Notes under the pieces: generated by a model
What the model saw: the letters and a program-made list of their open reading frames with translations, nothing else
What the model was told of the DNA's origin: nothing
Databases searched by the model: none
From: Adiantum capillus-veneris
Lineage: Eukaryota; Streptophyta; Polypodiopsida; Polypodiales; Pteridaceae
DNA: 64,000 bases
Direction: 5' to 3'
Assembly: GCA_014529385.2 (NCBI GenBank)
Contig: CM043947.1
Span: 117,354,087 to 117,418,086 of the forward strand
In this document: positions 10,116-19,925 of the stretch, in pieces
Position numbering within the stretch: the first letter of the stretch is position 1
Layout of the letters: every line of letters starts with the position of its first letter
Translations under genes and position numbers: made by a program

Positions 10116-11600
10116 GTGTCCCCTCCCTACCGTCATTGCCCTGATATGAAGGATCACTACAGTAAGGATTGCCCTAAAATTCGTGCATCTACGGCTTCGA
10201 ACCCAAGTCAATGCCAGACTGAGTTTGCCCTTCCCAAGCTCAATTTGGTAGCAGTTAGCACTGTTTCTCAGCCGCCCCCTTCTACCCACGTGGTTACCCC
10301 TCAAAATAAGCCGCCGCAGTTGGCAAAGGAGCCATCGGGTGTCTTCACCCGGGCCCAGAGAACCGCTCTCGGTCTTAGCATTCCATCAAGTTCAACTCCC
10401 CCACACATTCTCACACCAATGGATACCCTGCCTACAGCCGTTAACAAGCCATCCCCCAGTGCCATGAAAGAATCCAAATCTTTGCTCTCCGATATTGATG
10501 AAGCTTTCTTGGAAGCAGTTTCCGATCTGCAGAAGATCAAGATACCAGAACAACAGGTAGAAAAAGAGAAGTTTACAGCAGAGACAGTCTTGAAGAACAC
10601 TTTCCAACAAGTGTCCCTTTATGACATGTTGCAGCTAGATGCAAATTTTAGAGGTGACACCCTTGCTGTTATTCAGTCACTTTATCCTAGAGCAGGTCCT
10701 AGTGGCGGGCACCTCCCAGTGCGACCATCAGAGTCCTATATGATATCTAATCTCGCTGCTCCACTCACTGATTATAGAAGCCCTCGCCTGACAGTGTCCG
10801 TTTTAGGTCGGCAATTCTCAGGAGTGATAGTGGATGGTGGATCTGGCATCAACCTGATGCCCGAGTTCACTATGTTAGCTCTAGGTCTAAAGCCTACTCA
10901 CCTTGCTCCCTTCACAGTTACATTGGCCGACCAACGGACAGTCTACCCAGTGGGCATAGTGGACAATGTGCCTCTGCAAGTACAAGACTTTACTTTTAAC
11001 TTGGATTTTGTTGTGGTTCGTCTTCCCCAGGTTGAGGGCGGATTTCCTTTGCTCATTGGAAGACCATGGCTGCGACACACTAAAGCACGTCATGATTGGG
11101 GAAACGACGCAATGTGGATACATACTTCTGGCTCCTCGATGCAACCCATTCTCTTAGCAGGTGGTATGGATCCCGTGGTGCAGCAAGTTTCTTTGTCAAT
11201 GGAAACCAAACCTGAACAAGAACAGCCTTCTACACCTAAAGGGTCAGATGAAGATCTGCTCGAGTGGTTGGAGGCTACCAAATCTATGCCTTGTTATGGA
11301 GTCTCTATTCACTCTTGGCCTGAAGATACACCCTCTTCAAATGTTTCCACAGTCACTAAACCTAATGTGCCAACTCAAGAGTTGAAGGTCATAGAAGATA
11401 CCCCTGATGCGCCCTCGGTGAAAGCCCTCTTGATGGAAGCCGTTGAATTTGGAAAGCCTATGAAAACGTATATAAGCGGGAAGAAATCTCCCCTACAGGA
11501 GTTCACTACACCTCAAACATCAACCCCTGTGGTGTCTGCTTCTCTGACCAGAACAAAGCTCTCCTCTGTGTCTAGCAAACTCCCTTCTCAGAGCCCGTCC
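10116..11600 (+). CDS. Gypsy-A gag C-terminus and aspartic protease (open frame)
   Basis: The 670-codon open frame 10116-12128 begins with the fourth knuckle-like motif, then a Ser/Pro/Thr-rich linker, then a retropepsin-like domain. Its active site reads VIVDGGSGINLMP with the Asp at about residue 240, and a later LIGRPWLRHTKARHDWG block matches the end of Tat/Athila-type proteases. The protease would cleave the Gag-Pol polyprotein. DGGSG in place of DTGA/DSGA is acceptable for this family. The frame has no stop here but the upstream gag is broken, so translation from gag is not possible. Homology to Gypsy-B is clear at GKKSPLQEF (about 11481-11507; compare 16201-16230) and ends soon after. 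The remaining residues are described separately. Confidence 0.7.
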
Positions 11601-11694
11601 TGCAAGATGAATTCCAAGATCATGATAGCTGTCTTGCTCATGATAGTTGTTTGCTCCTTACTTGTACCTATCTACCCTTACCCCCTCGACCTTA

Positions 11695-11765
11695 CCCACA
11701 ATCAGAATGCCCACATCCTTAGGGTTCACAGCTGTGGCAAAGAGATCATCAAGAGCGCTGAACAT
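11695..11765 (-). pseudogene. Captured fragment resembling 3-ketoacyl-CoA synthase
   Basis: The minus strand reads MFSALDDLFA followed by NPKDVGILIV, which fits the plant very-long-chain 3-ketoacyl-CoA synthase block of the form (V/M)(I/F)(G/S)A(L/M)DDLF...KPKDI(G/D)IL(I/V)V. In the enzyme this lies upstream of the catalytic Cys and serves fatty-acid elongation for cuticular wax. The match ends at GG/GTAAGG, which looks like a splice donor. It sits inside a retrotransposon in antisense, so capture is the simplest reading. The piece is about 24 codons, short enough that chance cannot be fully excluded. Confidence 0.5.
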
Positions 11766-11830
11766 TGTTGTTCCCATCATCTACATGAGAGTCACCAAAA
11801 CAATATAGAGCAGGCACTAGAGTTCTCCCC
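11764..11830 (-). pseudogene. Captured fragment resembling GDSL esterase/lipase N-terminus
   Basis: The minus strand reads LVPALYCFGDSHVDDGNNN. This fits block I of plant GDSL lipases (FGDSxxDxGNN with the catalytic Ser and a preceding VPALYVFGDS-like strand). It abuts the 3-ketoacyl-CoA synthase-like piece in another frame, as in retrotransposons that have joined pieces of several transcripts. Upstream minus-strand codons to 12081 stay open but I recognise no further family. Confidence 0.5.
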
Positions 11831-12128
11831 AATGTTGTCCGCTGCTGCTGTAGGCTCCTGGCGGCAGGCCCTCCTCCATTGGTGCCGACTTCTACAAAAT
11901 CCTCCTTTGGTGCCGGTTCCTGCATTCTGTTGTTCAACAGATGAAATTGTCGCTTTCCACAGGGACAAGCATGAGGATCGCATGTGCGGTAGGGCGGTGT
12001 CGCCTTGGCATATCCTTTCTCATATTGACTTTGGGTTGCAATCAGTAACGGTAAGTGAGGGTGAAGCTCAGTATAACTCACAGGCCGCTTCTAAAGCTGC
12101 AGATTGTAGCAAGAAGCTTAAAGCTTAA

Positions 12129-12700
12129 ACAGTAAATGCAGGCTGGTGGAGGAGAGCAGCTCCATCATCCCCCGCCACTCCTCGTCCCCCTTGTCTATCC
12201 CTCTCCATTGCCCAGCTCTCGCCCTATTCACCCCACCCCCTCCCTGCCCTCGCCCCCTTCCCTCCCCCTCAGACCCCTTGTCTATCCCTGTCGCCCTCGC
12301 CCCCTCACTTGCCCTAGTCCCTCCCCTCGCCCCCTACCCACCCCCTCACTTCCCCTCGCCCCTACCCACCCCCTCTCGCCCCTACCCTCCCCCTCACTTC
12401 CCCTCGCCCCTACCCACCCCCTTCCCCCTCGCCCCTTCACTTAAACCCTCGCCCCTACCCAACCCAGCCCCCTCGCCCCAACCCAACCCCCTTCACCCTC
12501 GCCCCTACCCACCCCTACCCTCCCTCAGCCCCCCCTTGCCCCCTCGCCCCTATCCACCCCCTCCCTTCCACTCGCCCCTAACCAGAACCTTATCTATGCC
12601 TCCCCACCCCTCTCAGCCTAAGCATGTTTCCCCCCCCCCCCCCCACCTCCGCATCATAGCTGACTCTCAACTTTCACTTGGTTGCCATCCTGTAGCAAGT
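12129..12700 (+). repeat. Polypyrimidine minisatellite of Gypsy-A
   Basis: Imperfect tandem units built on CCCCTCGCCCCTACCCACCC, with a C-run at about 12631-12644. The same kind of array lies at 19926-20580 in Gypsy-B at the matching place after pol. The Pro-rich open frames through it are a consequence of base composition. Confidence 0.85.
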
Positions 12701-13200
12701 TTTTCCTCACACCACCCTGCATGATAAGATGGCTCGATGGTTGCCATCCTATTGCTGTGAAGGCCTTTCTGTTCTACCCTCATGATGGAGCTTAACCCTA
12801 TTTGCGGTGTTACTCGGGCTTATGGTCATCCCTCCTTTCAAGAAGAGTGTTGTTGCAAAAGTGTGGCAAGGTTCATCTGCAACTGCAAGCATGGACCAAG
12901 TCATTTTCCTATCACTATGGTTAGGGCAGATAAAGATGCGTTGGAATCAAACTGAGCTTATCTCTTTGCTGTAGAGCATCATTTTTTGCCAATCGGGATT
13001 CTTGGATTATGCAATCATACTGAGTCCCGCCTATTCAAAGCTTAAAACGTTTGCAAACAGTGCAGTGTGTTTAAACTCCACTTTTGGGCCTAGAACCTGC
13101 TTCAAGAAAGATGTACAGATGTAGTACCTAATTGTTTTCTTTCACAGTTTTTTCAGTATTCCTCTCATCGGCACGGTGAGCGGTCTTGTGGCGGGCAACC
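12701..13200 (+). other. 3' internal region of Gypsy-A, no gene
   Basis: Non-coding. The last 30 bases (CACGGTGAGCGGTCTTGTGG then GGGCAACC) match the bases before the LTR at 22804, so this is the conserved junction where plus-strand priming should occur, although it is not a classic pure polypurine tract. Confidence 0.55.
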
Positions 13201-13749
13201 TGTAGCAAGCTACAGTGTCACTTTCACAGGATACACAGTTAGTACAGTTTGTCTAGGATGGTTCACATTGGACGGACTCTCTAGGCTGGGCAGTGACACA
13301 TGGCAGCAGAGATACGGACTGGTATAGTGGACATTGTGGCCAGGTCACCACATGGCTGACATTTATGAGCCGTTGGTGGCTCTTTATGGTGGTACATATG
13401 AGTAGTAGCGGTTGGTCATCGGGGTTATCTTCTTCACCTTTGGTCCAACATCGTCCTCTAGAGAGTGAGTCTATACACAGAGCAAGTCTTCACCATCCCT
13501 GCACATCAGAGCCTCAACACCCCCATTGTACCTGTGAGTCTTGGGCTGGAGCTGAGTGTGATGCCACGCCAAAGTCTTTATCAGTCTTTGAGATAGTCGA
13601 GTCATATGTTTTGGTCTGCTGTTGTGTCTTTGTGAGCTTTGTTGACGTCTATTGTTTCCTTTTTGTTCAGTATATTTGAGTGAGATTGTCCCGCACATTG
13701 CACTGAGGACCACCCACTGTAGAGAGCACGACACATTATCCGCGCTACA
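13201..13749 (+). repeat. 3' LTR of Gypsy-A
   Basis: Begins TGTAGCAAGCTACAG and ends CGCGCTACA. Strongly similar to 1157-1923 (without the internal duplication) and 22804-23380. Followed directly by LINE-A sequence. Confidence 0.85.
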
Positions 13750-13759
13750 AAATCCGCAT

Positions 13760-15671
13760 CCGAGCGTCCTCTACATAGGCGTGACTGCAATGAGTGCTTG
13801 GCCCAAGCCCAAGCAGAGGGAGCCGTATGTAAAGCAACCTCCTCTGTCTAGGAGTCCTCATGAATGTATACATAGCATGGCAAGCACTATGTATCGACAA
13901 AGAAGTAAACCACAATGTGTCTACATCTTGCTGAGTCTGGAGGTGTCACTGCCAACTTGGCCAATGGCCACAAAGTTTGGAGCAAATCTGTAACTCCTAG
14001 TTCTCCCATGTGGTGAGAGAACTCTAGTACCTGTGTGTGCAACCATTCCAACACTGAGTCGAGAGTCCACTCTGTCTGGTCTCTGCCGCAGAGGGGAGAG
14101 GAGAAGCCAACTACTGAGTCCAAGGCCTCTGTCCCCCTAGCGGCAAGGAACAGAACATGGATCCTGAAGCAGGCTGCCTCATGGTCTGCTGAGGGGTCGC
14201 CGAGAAAACGAGTAAAGCCGTAGTCGAAGAAGTCCCATCGGTGCCGGATGTCAATCCTCGTCAGACCACAAGGGATAGCTGCAAGGGAAGATATCTGTAC
14301 CTGCAAACATCTTTACTCGAAGAAGTCCCATCGGTGCCGGATGTCAATCCTCGTCAGACCACGAGGGATAGCTGCAAGGGAAGATGTCTGAACCTGCAGA
14401 GGGGGCCGCAGGAAAGGCTGTCCCTCTCTCGCTAAGCGACTCGTGGCAAAGGCGCTACCAAGAGATCTCCTAGCCGCAGGAGAAGGCCCTACCCCCTAGG
14501 TCGAATGTGGAACTGTAGCAGGAGGGGGGGGAGAAGGAGATGGGGGGAGCGGTGGAGAAGAGGGGCGGGAAGGAGCGACAGAGGTAGAAGGGCGGGGGAA
14601 AGAGGTGGCGGGAGCAGGAGGTGGGGGGGAGGATGAGGCAGATGGAGGGAACTCTAGGATGGGGGGGGAGGGGCTGTCGAGGGTGAAGCTGGGGAAGGGG
14701 CTAGGGCAGGGACCGCATCCTGCTCTAGAGGACCAAAATGGTTCCCCGTGGGAACCCACTGCTCCTGAGTAGGTGCCTGAGGACCACACTGAGTGCCAAT
14801 CTGACGCTGTGGCCCCTGTCGACATCTACAACAGACCTGCTGCCATTCCTCCTCCACTGGAGCCCCAGGCTCAGAGGGTGGCTCTGCCTGTGTACGTTGT
14901 CTCTGGCTGTGTCTGTTGGCCAGCCCTTGCATCTGGGGCTGAGGCTGTGGTGTAGGTCGAGGCCTCCTCCGTGGACAGGCCTTCGCTAGATGGCCCATCT
15001 GTCGACAAATAAGCACTAGTTTGGGAGGCCCGAAAACTCCACACTCTGTCTGAACCAACCCCCACTCACCCGAGGCACAAGGATAACCTTCGGGAGCGTG
15101 TGAGTATCTCTGACCAAAACGCGAACTGAGGGGAATGCCAGCCGCTTGGCAGCTACTGAGGCTGCCGTCCGAGGTGTCTCCAAGACAGTCCCAATAGCTG
15201 AGGCTATCTTGGACAGAAGTGGTAAGTACCCCCTCCGCAAACCCGGAAAGCAGACAGAGATGGGGATGTCTGCCTCCTCTACTAGAACATCCGAAGCAGG
15301 GTCGAAACCATATCTCCACTGTCGAAAGTGGGCACGTGCTGCTCGGATGGTCGGTGGACTCATGGCGATGACCTTGGACGCCATCTCGGAGGTCTCAAAC
15401 TCATCTGGTAGTAACCGCATCCGAGTATTTGTACGTCCAAGATCCTGCCCACCTCTGCGAGAAGGCGGGCCTGGAGAAGGTCACACAGCTCTCCTCTGCT
15501 AGGTCGAGTGCCGAGAATCTTGCAGATAACAGAAGTTCCCTGCAATCGCTCTACCTCTGCGGCTAGGCTCGCTTGCTCTATCAGCGAAAGAGCAAGTCGA
15601 ATGGTGGGCTCAGTGGGGTCGGGCGAGGGGGCTTCAGACGAGTCCCTCTGTGGTGGAGCTGGAGCCTCCAT
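13760..15671 (-). pseudogene. LINE-A ORF1 (DUF4283-like, CCHC knuckle), degenerate
   Basis: Starts at ATG 15669-15671 (MEAPAPP). The DUF4283-like N-terminal domain includes VICKILGTRP, ARAHFRQWRYGFDPASD and, later, VLVRDTHTLPKVILV. A zinc knuckle CRQMGHLAKACP lies at about 14965-15010, followed by Gln/Pro-rich and Pro-only stretches and a C-terminal domain (WDFFDYGF, DHEAACFRIHVLFLA, LEFSHHMGELG). This protein would bind LINE RNA. It has several frameshifts and a 93-bp tandem duplication (units from 14224 and 14317). Confidence 0.8.
14224..14400 (-). repeat. 93-bp tandem duplication in LINE-A ORF1
   Basis: Two units starting TCGAAGAAGTCCCATCGG at 14224 and 14317. The plus-strand LINE-A has one unit at the matching place (about 35945-36020). 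Confidence 0.8.
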
Positions 15672-15796
15672 CTGTGTCTACTGCTGTGGCGGAAGAACTG
15701 ACGGCGGGGAGAAACTGCAAAAAGGTGCGCCTAGCACTGCCCAATGAGGTCAATGCGGCTCAATCCAAAGTGCAGAAAACCTCGGGGAATAAGGAA

Positions 15797-16083
15797 AGCG
15801 GGGGGGGGGGGGTGTATGGGCGGGAGCTGCAGGTAGCGGGTGGGCGAGCAGGGACAGTGGGCGGGCAGCACGAGCAGGGATAGCGGGGGGGGGGGGGGGG
15901 GGGGGCAACAAGTGGGCGAGTAGGGACAGCGGGGTGGATAGCAAGCGGGTGAGCAGGGACAGCGGGGGGGGGCAGCGGGGGCGAGAGGCTGCGCAGGGAG
16001 GGGAGGGGGCGTGGGGGGGGGGGGGGGGGGGGGGGGGGGGGAGCAGCGATGGCGCAGCAAGGGGGGGTGTCGAACAGCAGCAA
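15797..16083. repeat. G-rich tandem repeats and poly-G runs 5' of LINE-A
   Basis: Runs of G (15800-15811, 15885-15905, 16013-16040) separated by units like GGGCGAGCAGGGACAGCGGG. In the sense of the LINE this is a C-rich 5' end, and the plus-strand copy also starts with a C-run (26821-26849), so it is probably the element's own 5' untranslated region. Many Pro/Gly-rich frames here are compositional. The boundary with Gypsy-B is uncertain. Confidence 0.6.
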
Positions 16084-16129
16084 CGAGCGCGTTCACATTC
16101 CACAACCAAGAAGCAAGTGTGTTAGTCAC

Positions 16130-16570
16130 TGATGACCATGATTCAAGTGTTCCTCTGATGGAAGCCGTCGGCCTTGGTGAACCTATAACACATCACCGAA
16201 GGGGGAAGAAATCTCCTCTGCATGAGCTCGCCAATTTTCCATTCTTTCTCTAACATCTCCCGGGTCTGACGTCCCGCCCCCTCAAAAGCACTCTGCTATG
16301 TCTGATTCTGAAGATTTACCCTTCGAGGAGCTTCCACCAGGATGGTTACAAGAGGAGTATGCAGAGTTTCCAATCGATCAAACACCAGCCCATGATGTCT
16401 CGAAGCTCCGAGAGGCAACTCACTTTTCATCTTCCGAAGCACCCTCCCCAGTTACACCTCCTGACCTGGTCAAAGAAGTCAACTTGGGCGAGCGTGACAA
16501 CCCTCAGCACATCCTCTTAGCAGCTTGGTTGTGGGAGCAAATCCCGCATTACTTGATCAGGTAGTTTCTT
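16130..16570 (+). pseudogene. Gypsy-B pro-RT linker
   Basis: Begins with LMEAVGLGEP and GKKSPLHEL, matching the C-terminal part of the Gypsy-A protease frame, then an acidic region (EDLPFEELPPGWLQEEYAEF) that connects protease to RT in this lineage. A frame change occurs near 16255. No catalytic residues lie here. Confidence 0.6.
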
Positions 16571-17274
16571 TTATACGCTCTTTTAAATATGTTTTTGCTT
16601 GGTCCTACAGGGACTTGGAAGGGATCCCACCATAATTGGGTGTCCACACTATCCCTCTGGTTGAAGGGGCTAAGCCTGTCAGAGGCCGAGCTTACAAGCT
16701 CAACCCAAAGTATACAGAGGTTGTCAAGTCAGAGCTTGAAAAAATGCAAGAGGCATGGATCATTGTACCTGTGGAGCACTCTAAGTGGTTATCATCCATG
16801 GTGATAGCGCCTAAGAAGCAGTCCAATAAAATCCATGTGTGCGTAGATTACCGCACTCTGAACAAGGTAACTATCCCAGATGGTTTTCCCACACCTTTCA
16901 CTGAGTGAGTGCTAGAAGATGTAGCAGGGCATGTATTGTACAGCTTCATGGATGGGTTCATTGAATACAATCAGTTGGGCATCCATCCAAGTGATCGGAT
17001 TAAAACGGCTTTCGTGACTCCCTGGGGTATGTTTATCTACACTAGAATGTTGTTTGGGTTGAAAACGCTCCACCCTCCTTCAATCGAGCAGTATATCTCA
17101 TATTCTGTCCTTTACTTACGAATCATCTTCGCATCTTCATGGACAATTTTTCAACCTTCTCAGGTGCCCAATGTTGAACCCCAGTGGAAAATCTAGAGGA
17201 GCACCTCGCTCAGCTCTCTGCTGTCTTCCTTAGGTGCAGAGAGGCACGCCTAAAGCTCAAACAAATGTCATTTT
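16571..17274 (+). pseudogene. Gypsy-B reverse transcriptase
   Basis: Recognisable RT blocks in three frames: KSELEKMQEAWIIVPVEHSK, MVIAPKKQ, HVCVDYRTLNKVTIPDGFP, YSFMDGFIEYNQLGIH, KTAFVTPWGMFIYTRM. The active site near 17140 reads FMDNFSTFS where YLDD or FMDD is expected, so the second catalytic Asp is Asn. Stops lie at 16906-16908 and 17194-17196. The sequence type resembles the Tat/Athila branch more than chromoviruses. Confidence 0.85.
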
Positions 17275-18030
17275 TTGGTCACTGAGGGCACACTTCTGGG
17301 CCATGTGGTGTCTACCAAAGGTTTAGCGCCTGACCCAGAGAAGATTGTGGCCATCTTGAAGTTACCACCTCCCATCAACCCGAAAGGTGTTGAGAGCTTT
17401 GTAGGCCACACAGGTTATCATCGCAGATTTATACGCATGTATGCACAGGTGGCTCAACCACTGACCCAACTCACCCGTGCTATTGTCCCCTTTCAATGGT
17501 CCAATGCAGAGGCTAAAGCATTTGCATACCTCAAAAAACACTTCACTGAAGCACCTATTCTAGTGGCTCTAGATTCGTCTCTCCCTTTTCATGTGCATAT
17601 TGATGCCAGTCAACTGGCTGTGGGTGCTGTGCTGACTCAGCCTAGTAAGAAGTACAACCTGGATCGCCCTGTTCACTATGCAAGTGGCCTGCTTACCAAA
17701 GCAGAGCGCAACTAAAGCACCACACAAAGGCAAGGTTTGGCTATGGTGTATTCTTCACAAAAGTTTCGTCATTACTTGTTAGGGGTTCACTTCACTATCA
17801 TCGCGGATCATCATGTGCTACGCTATCTTCTGAATAAACCCCAAGTTGCAAGAAGAGTTTAGAGATGACTGCTGATATTCCAGGAATTCGATTTCGAAGT
17901 AGTTCTTAGTCCAGGCAAGCCGCACGTCATGGCCGACCATCTCTCTCGCATACATACAAGTGAGCCCGATACTGGGATTGATGATGACTTTCCAGACAGT
18001 CATCTCTTTAAGGCCGACACGACCCCATAA
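17275..18030 (+). pseudogene. Gypsy-B RNase H region
   Basis: After GHVVSTKGLAPDPEKI and GHTGYHRRFI (RT connection) comes RNase H: HVHIDASQLAVGAVLTQ, HYASGLLTKAERN, then a stop at 17713-17715, QRQGLAMVYSSQKFRHYL, FTIIADHHVLRYLL and VMADHLSRI. In most gypsy RNase H domains the segment before LAMV carries a Glu (REGLAMV); here it is Gln, so a catalytic acidic residue is lost along with the frame. Confidence 0.82.
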
Positions 18031-19024
18031 TGGTATGGAGATGTGTTACATCTGCTCTATACTGGACTATATCCTGAGAATGCTTCTCCCTTGCCAAAAA
18101 GAAGACTCTGGCTGAAGTCTAGACCCTTCTCTTTGATTGGCGGACAGCTCTACAAATCTGGGCCAGATGGTGTGTTGCGCTGGTGAGTCTCCCCTCATGA
18201 AGTAGAACACATTCTGGAAGATGCACACAGTGGTCCTACAAGTGGCCATTACCCTGGTCACATCACGGCGCAAAAAATCTTACAAACGGGCTTATGGTGG
18301 CCCTATCTATTCAGGATGCTATTGCTCATGTCAAGATTTGTAATGTCTGTCAGCGATGTGCGCCCAAGCCTAGCAAGCAATCCAATCGACCTCTGGAGGT
18401 ATCTATGGCCTAGTTGCCCTTCGAGCGATGGAGCTTGGACTTTGTTGGTCCAATTACTGCACCTGCTCAACTCGGCAATCGTCAGTATCCCTTGGTAGCG
18501 ACAGATTATGCAACAAAGTGGGCCGAAGTGGTGGCTACCATCGACTGTATAGCCGCCACTGTTGCAAAATTTCTGTATAAAAATATTTTTTGCAGGTTTG
18601 AGTGCCCTTTGAAAATCACCAGTGATCGAGGTAGTCATTTCGTCAACGACCTGATCTCCACACTCCTCACGAGCTACAAGATTTTTCATCGCAAATCTTG
18701 CGCTTACCATGGACAAGCCGAGAGCACTAACAAAGTGCTAATCGCGCTTCTTAGGAAAGCTTGTCACCTGCATCCAACTTCTTGGGCTCAGGCTATCCTT
18801 GGCACAGTTTGGGCTTATCGTACCTCCTTCAAGGCAACCACTAACCACACCCCATTCCAGCTAGCTTTTAGTCTGGAAGCACTTGCACCATATGAGTTCA
18901 ACTCAGGTTCAGCAAGAGTGGGAAGCGTTCGCGTCACAACGCAGATTGCTTCCGCAAACCTCTCTCGTCTCTCAATGTTAGAAGAAAGCAGGATGTTAGC
19001 TTCACAGGCTCTGCAAGCCGAGTA
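18031..19024 (+). pseudogene. Gypsy-B integrase
   Basis: HHCC region near 18200-18370 (HEVEHILEDAHSG, SGHYPGHITAQK, then Cys codons in NVCQRC in a shifted frame). The DDE core lies in the 18414-19025 frame: WSLDFVGPI, ITSDRGSHFVND and YHGQAESTNK, so all three acidic residues are present. It ends WAYRTSFKATTNHTPFQLAF, typical of Tat/Athila integrases. Frame changes near 18300-18410 break it. Confidence 0.85.
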
Positions 19025-19072
19025 ACTCGTCGCAAAGCATGGCATGATCGCCATCTCAGAAAGCCGAAAATA

Positions 19073-19276
19073 ATGCAAGGAACATTGGTGCTACTCTATC
19101 AGGCTAAATATCTAAAAAAGGCTAAGAAGCTGGTCCCAGCCTGGCAAGGGCCATTCATGGTACAAGAGATTTTGCCACAGGGGGCTGTCCAATTAGTCAC
19201 TCTAGCAAGCGTTCCCTTGCCACTAGTAAATGGATCAAGAATTAAGTGCTATCACTCACTTGCCCTGACTCTTTAG
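19073..19276 (+). pseudogene. Gypsy-B integrase C-terminus (GPF motif, no chromodomain)
   Basis: Reads LVLLYQAKYLKKAKKLVPAW, then QGPFMVQEILPQGAVQLV and VNGSRIKCYH, the usual GPY/F end of Tat/Athila integrases. There is no chromodomain, unlike Gypsy-N. A stop and frame change separate it from the integrase core. Confidence 0.75.
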
Positions 19277-19925
19277 AAATCTAGGTATTTTATCCCTCCC
19301 ACCAACAACCTTATGATTGTCCCGTCCTCAGCTCTCTCCGTCTTTCCCTTTTTCCTCTTCTCAAGTCTTCCTCGTGTCAGTTGCATCTCAGTTGTAATCG
19401 GTGTTATCTTTAAAATTCTCCTCGTTTGACTGCGTGCATCAATTTTGCTCTCCTCTCATTGATAGAATTGGGCTTTTGGAGTCCTACTATGATCCAGCGT
19501 TACTGCTCTGTTTGTTTCTACTGCCTCTCTCTCCTCATGGATTTGTTGAATGTCCGAGGTTCAGCTCTCATCGGATAGATCTTTGATTTTTCGTACTGTT
19601 TCTAACACGTTCAAACCTGCTCTGCTGTACCTCCCTTCCCCTCTCTCTCTTATGGTGAGCTCTCACACACACACATCTAGTTCCTTGCCTTTCTGGTGTG
19701 ATCTCTTTCGTAACTTCACTCCTGCTGCCATACTCCTTTCATTGCTCTTCCCCTCTCTCTCACACTTACATGCAGGTTTGCTCGAAGCTGGGAATGGTCG
19801 CTCTAACTTTTCTGATTGACCAGATCCTAGTTAAAGGAAGCATGCAAATTTTTTATGCTGGCAGCACATTACAACTTCCTTTCTCTCCCTTTCTCCTTTC
19901 TCTCTGGTGCACTATGTCCTAACCG
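19277..19925 (+). other. Gypsy-B spacer after integrase, no gene
   Basis: Pyrimidine-rich, with TCTCTC and CA repeats. Short frames here have no recognisable content. Confidence 0.5.

Larger units (their letters stand above)
11601..12128 (+). other. Non-homologous tail of the Gypsy-A frame: hydrophobic segment plus captured DNA
   Basis: Where Gypsy-B continues into RT, this element instead reads a predicted membrane segment (IMIAVLLMIVVCSLLVPI, about residues 500-520 of the 10116 frame) and a Cys/His-rich stretch. The opposite strand of the same bases resembles host gene fragments, so the plus frame here is probably accidental. No family is recognised on the plus strand. Confidence 0.5.
1157..13749 (+). 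mobile_element. Gypsy-A: gag-pro Ty3/gypsy element without RT or integrase (host of Gypsy-N)
   Basis: Flanked by related LTRs (1157-1923 and 13201-13749, both matching a third copy at 22804-23380). In order it holds a primer binding site, gag (split by a nested element), an aspartic protease, antisense fragments resembling host genes, a polypyrimidine minisatellite and the right LTR. No RT, RNase H or integrase is present, so it would depend on a relative such as Gypsy-B (16084-23380) for mobility. Gag and protease style fit the Tat/Athila branch. I could not find a matching 5-bp target duplication (left flank TTCTC, right flank AAATC), so the LTR pairing is inferred from order and similarity only. 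Confidence 0.65.
13750..15796 (-). mobile_element. LINE-A copy, antisense, ORF1 part only
   Basis: Minus-strand homologue of the plus-strand LINE-A (26821-41048): the 5' untranslated region and ORF1 match, and the copy stops inside the ORF1 C-terminal domain, exactly at the edge of the LTR at 13749. ORF2 is absent. It serves as an unoccupied reference for the site where the long-LTR element entered the other copy (about 15150-15185 here). Confidence 0.85.

Noticed and set aside
12136-12724. Pro-rich open frames of 102 and 192 codons
   Set aside because: They run through the CCCCTCGCCCCTACCC minisatellite, are open in more than one frame, and have no non-repeat content.
15731-16129. Pro-rich and Gly-rich frames on both strands
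   Set aside because: Created by G/C runs and repeats upstream of LINE-A.
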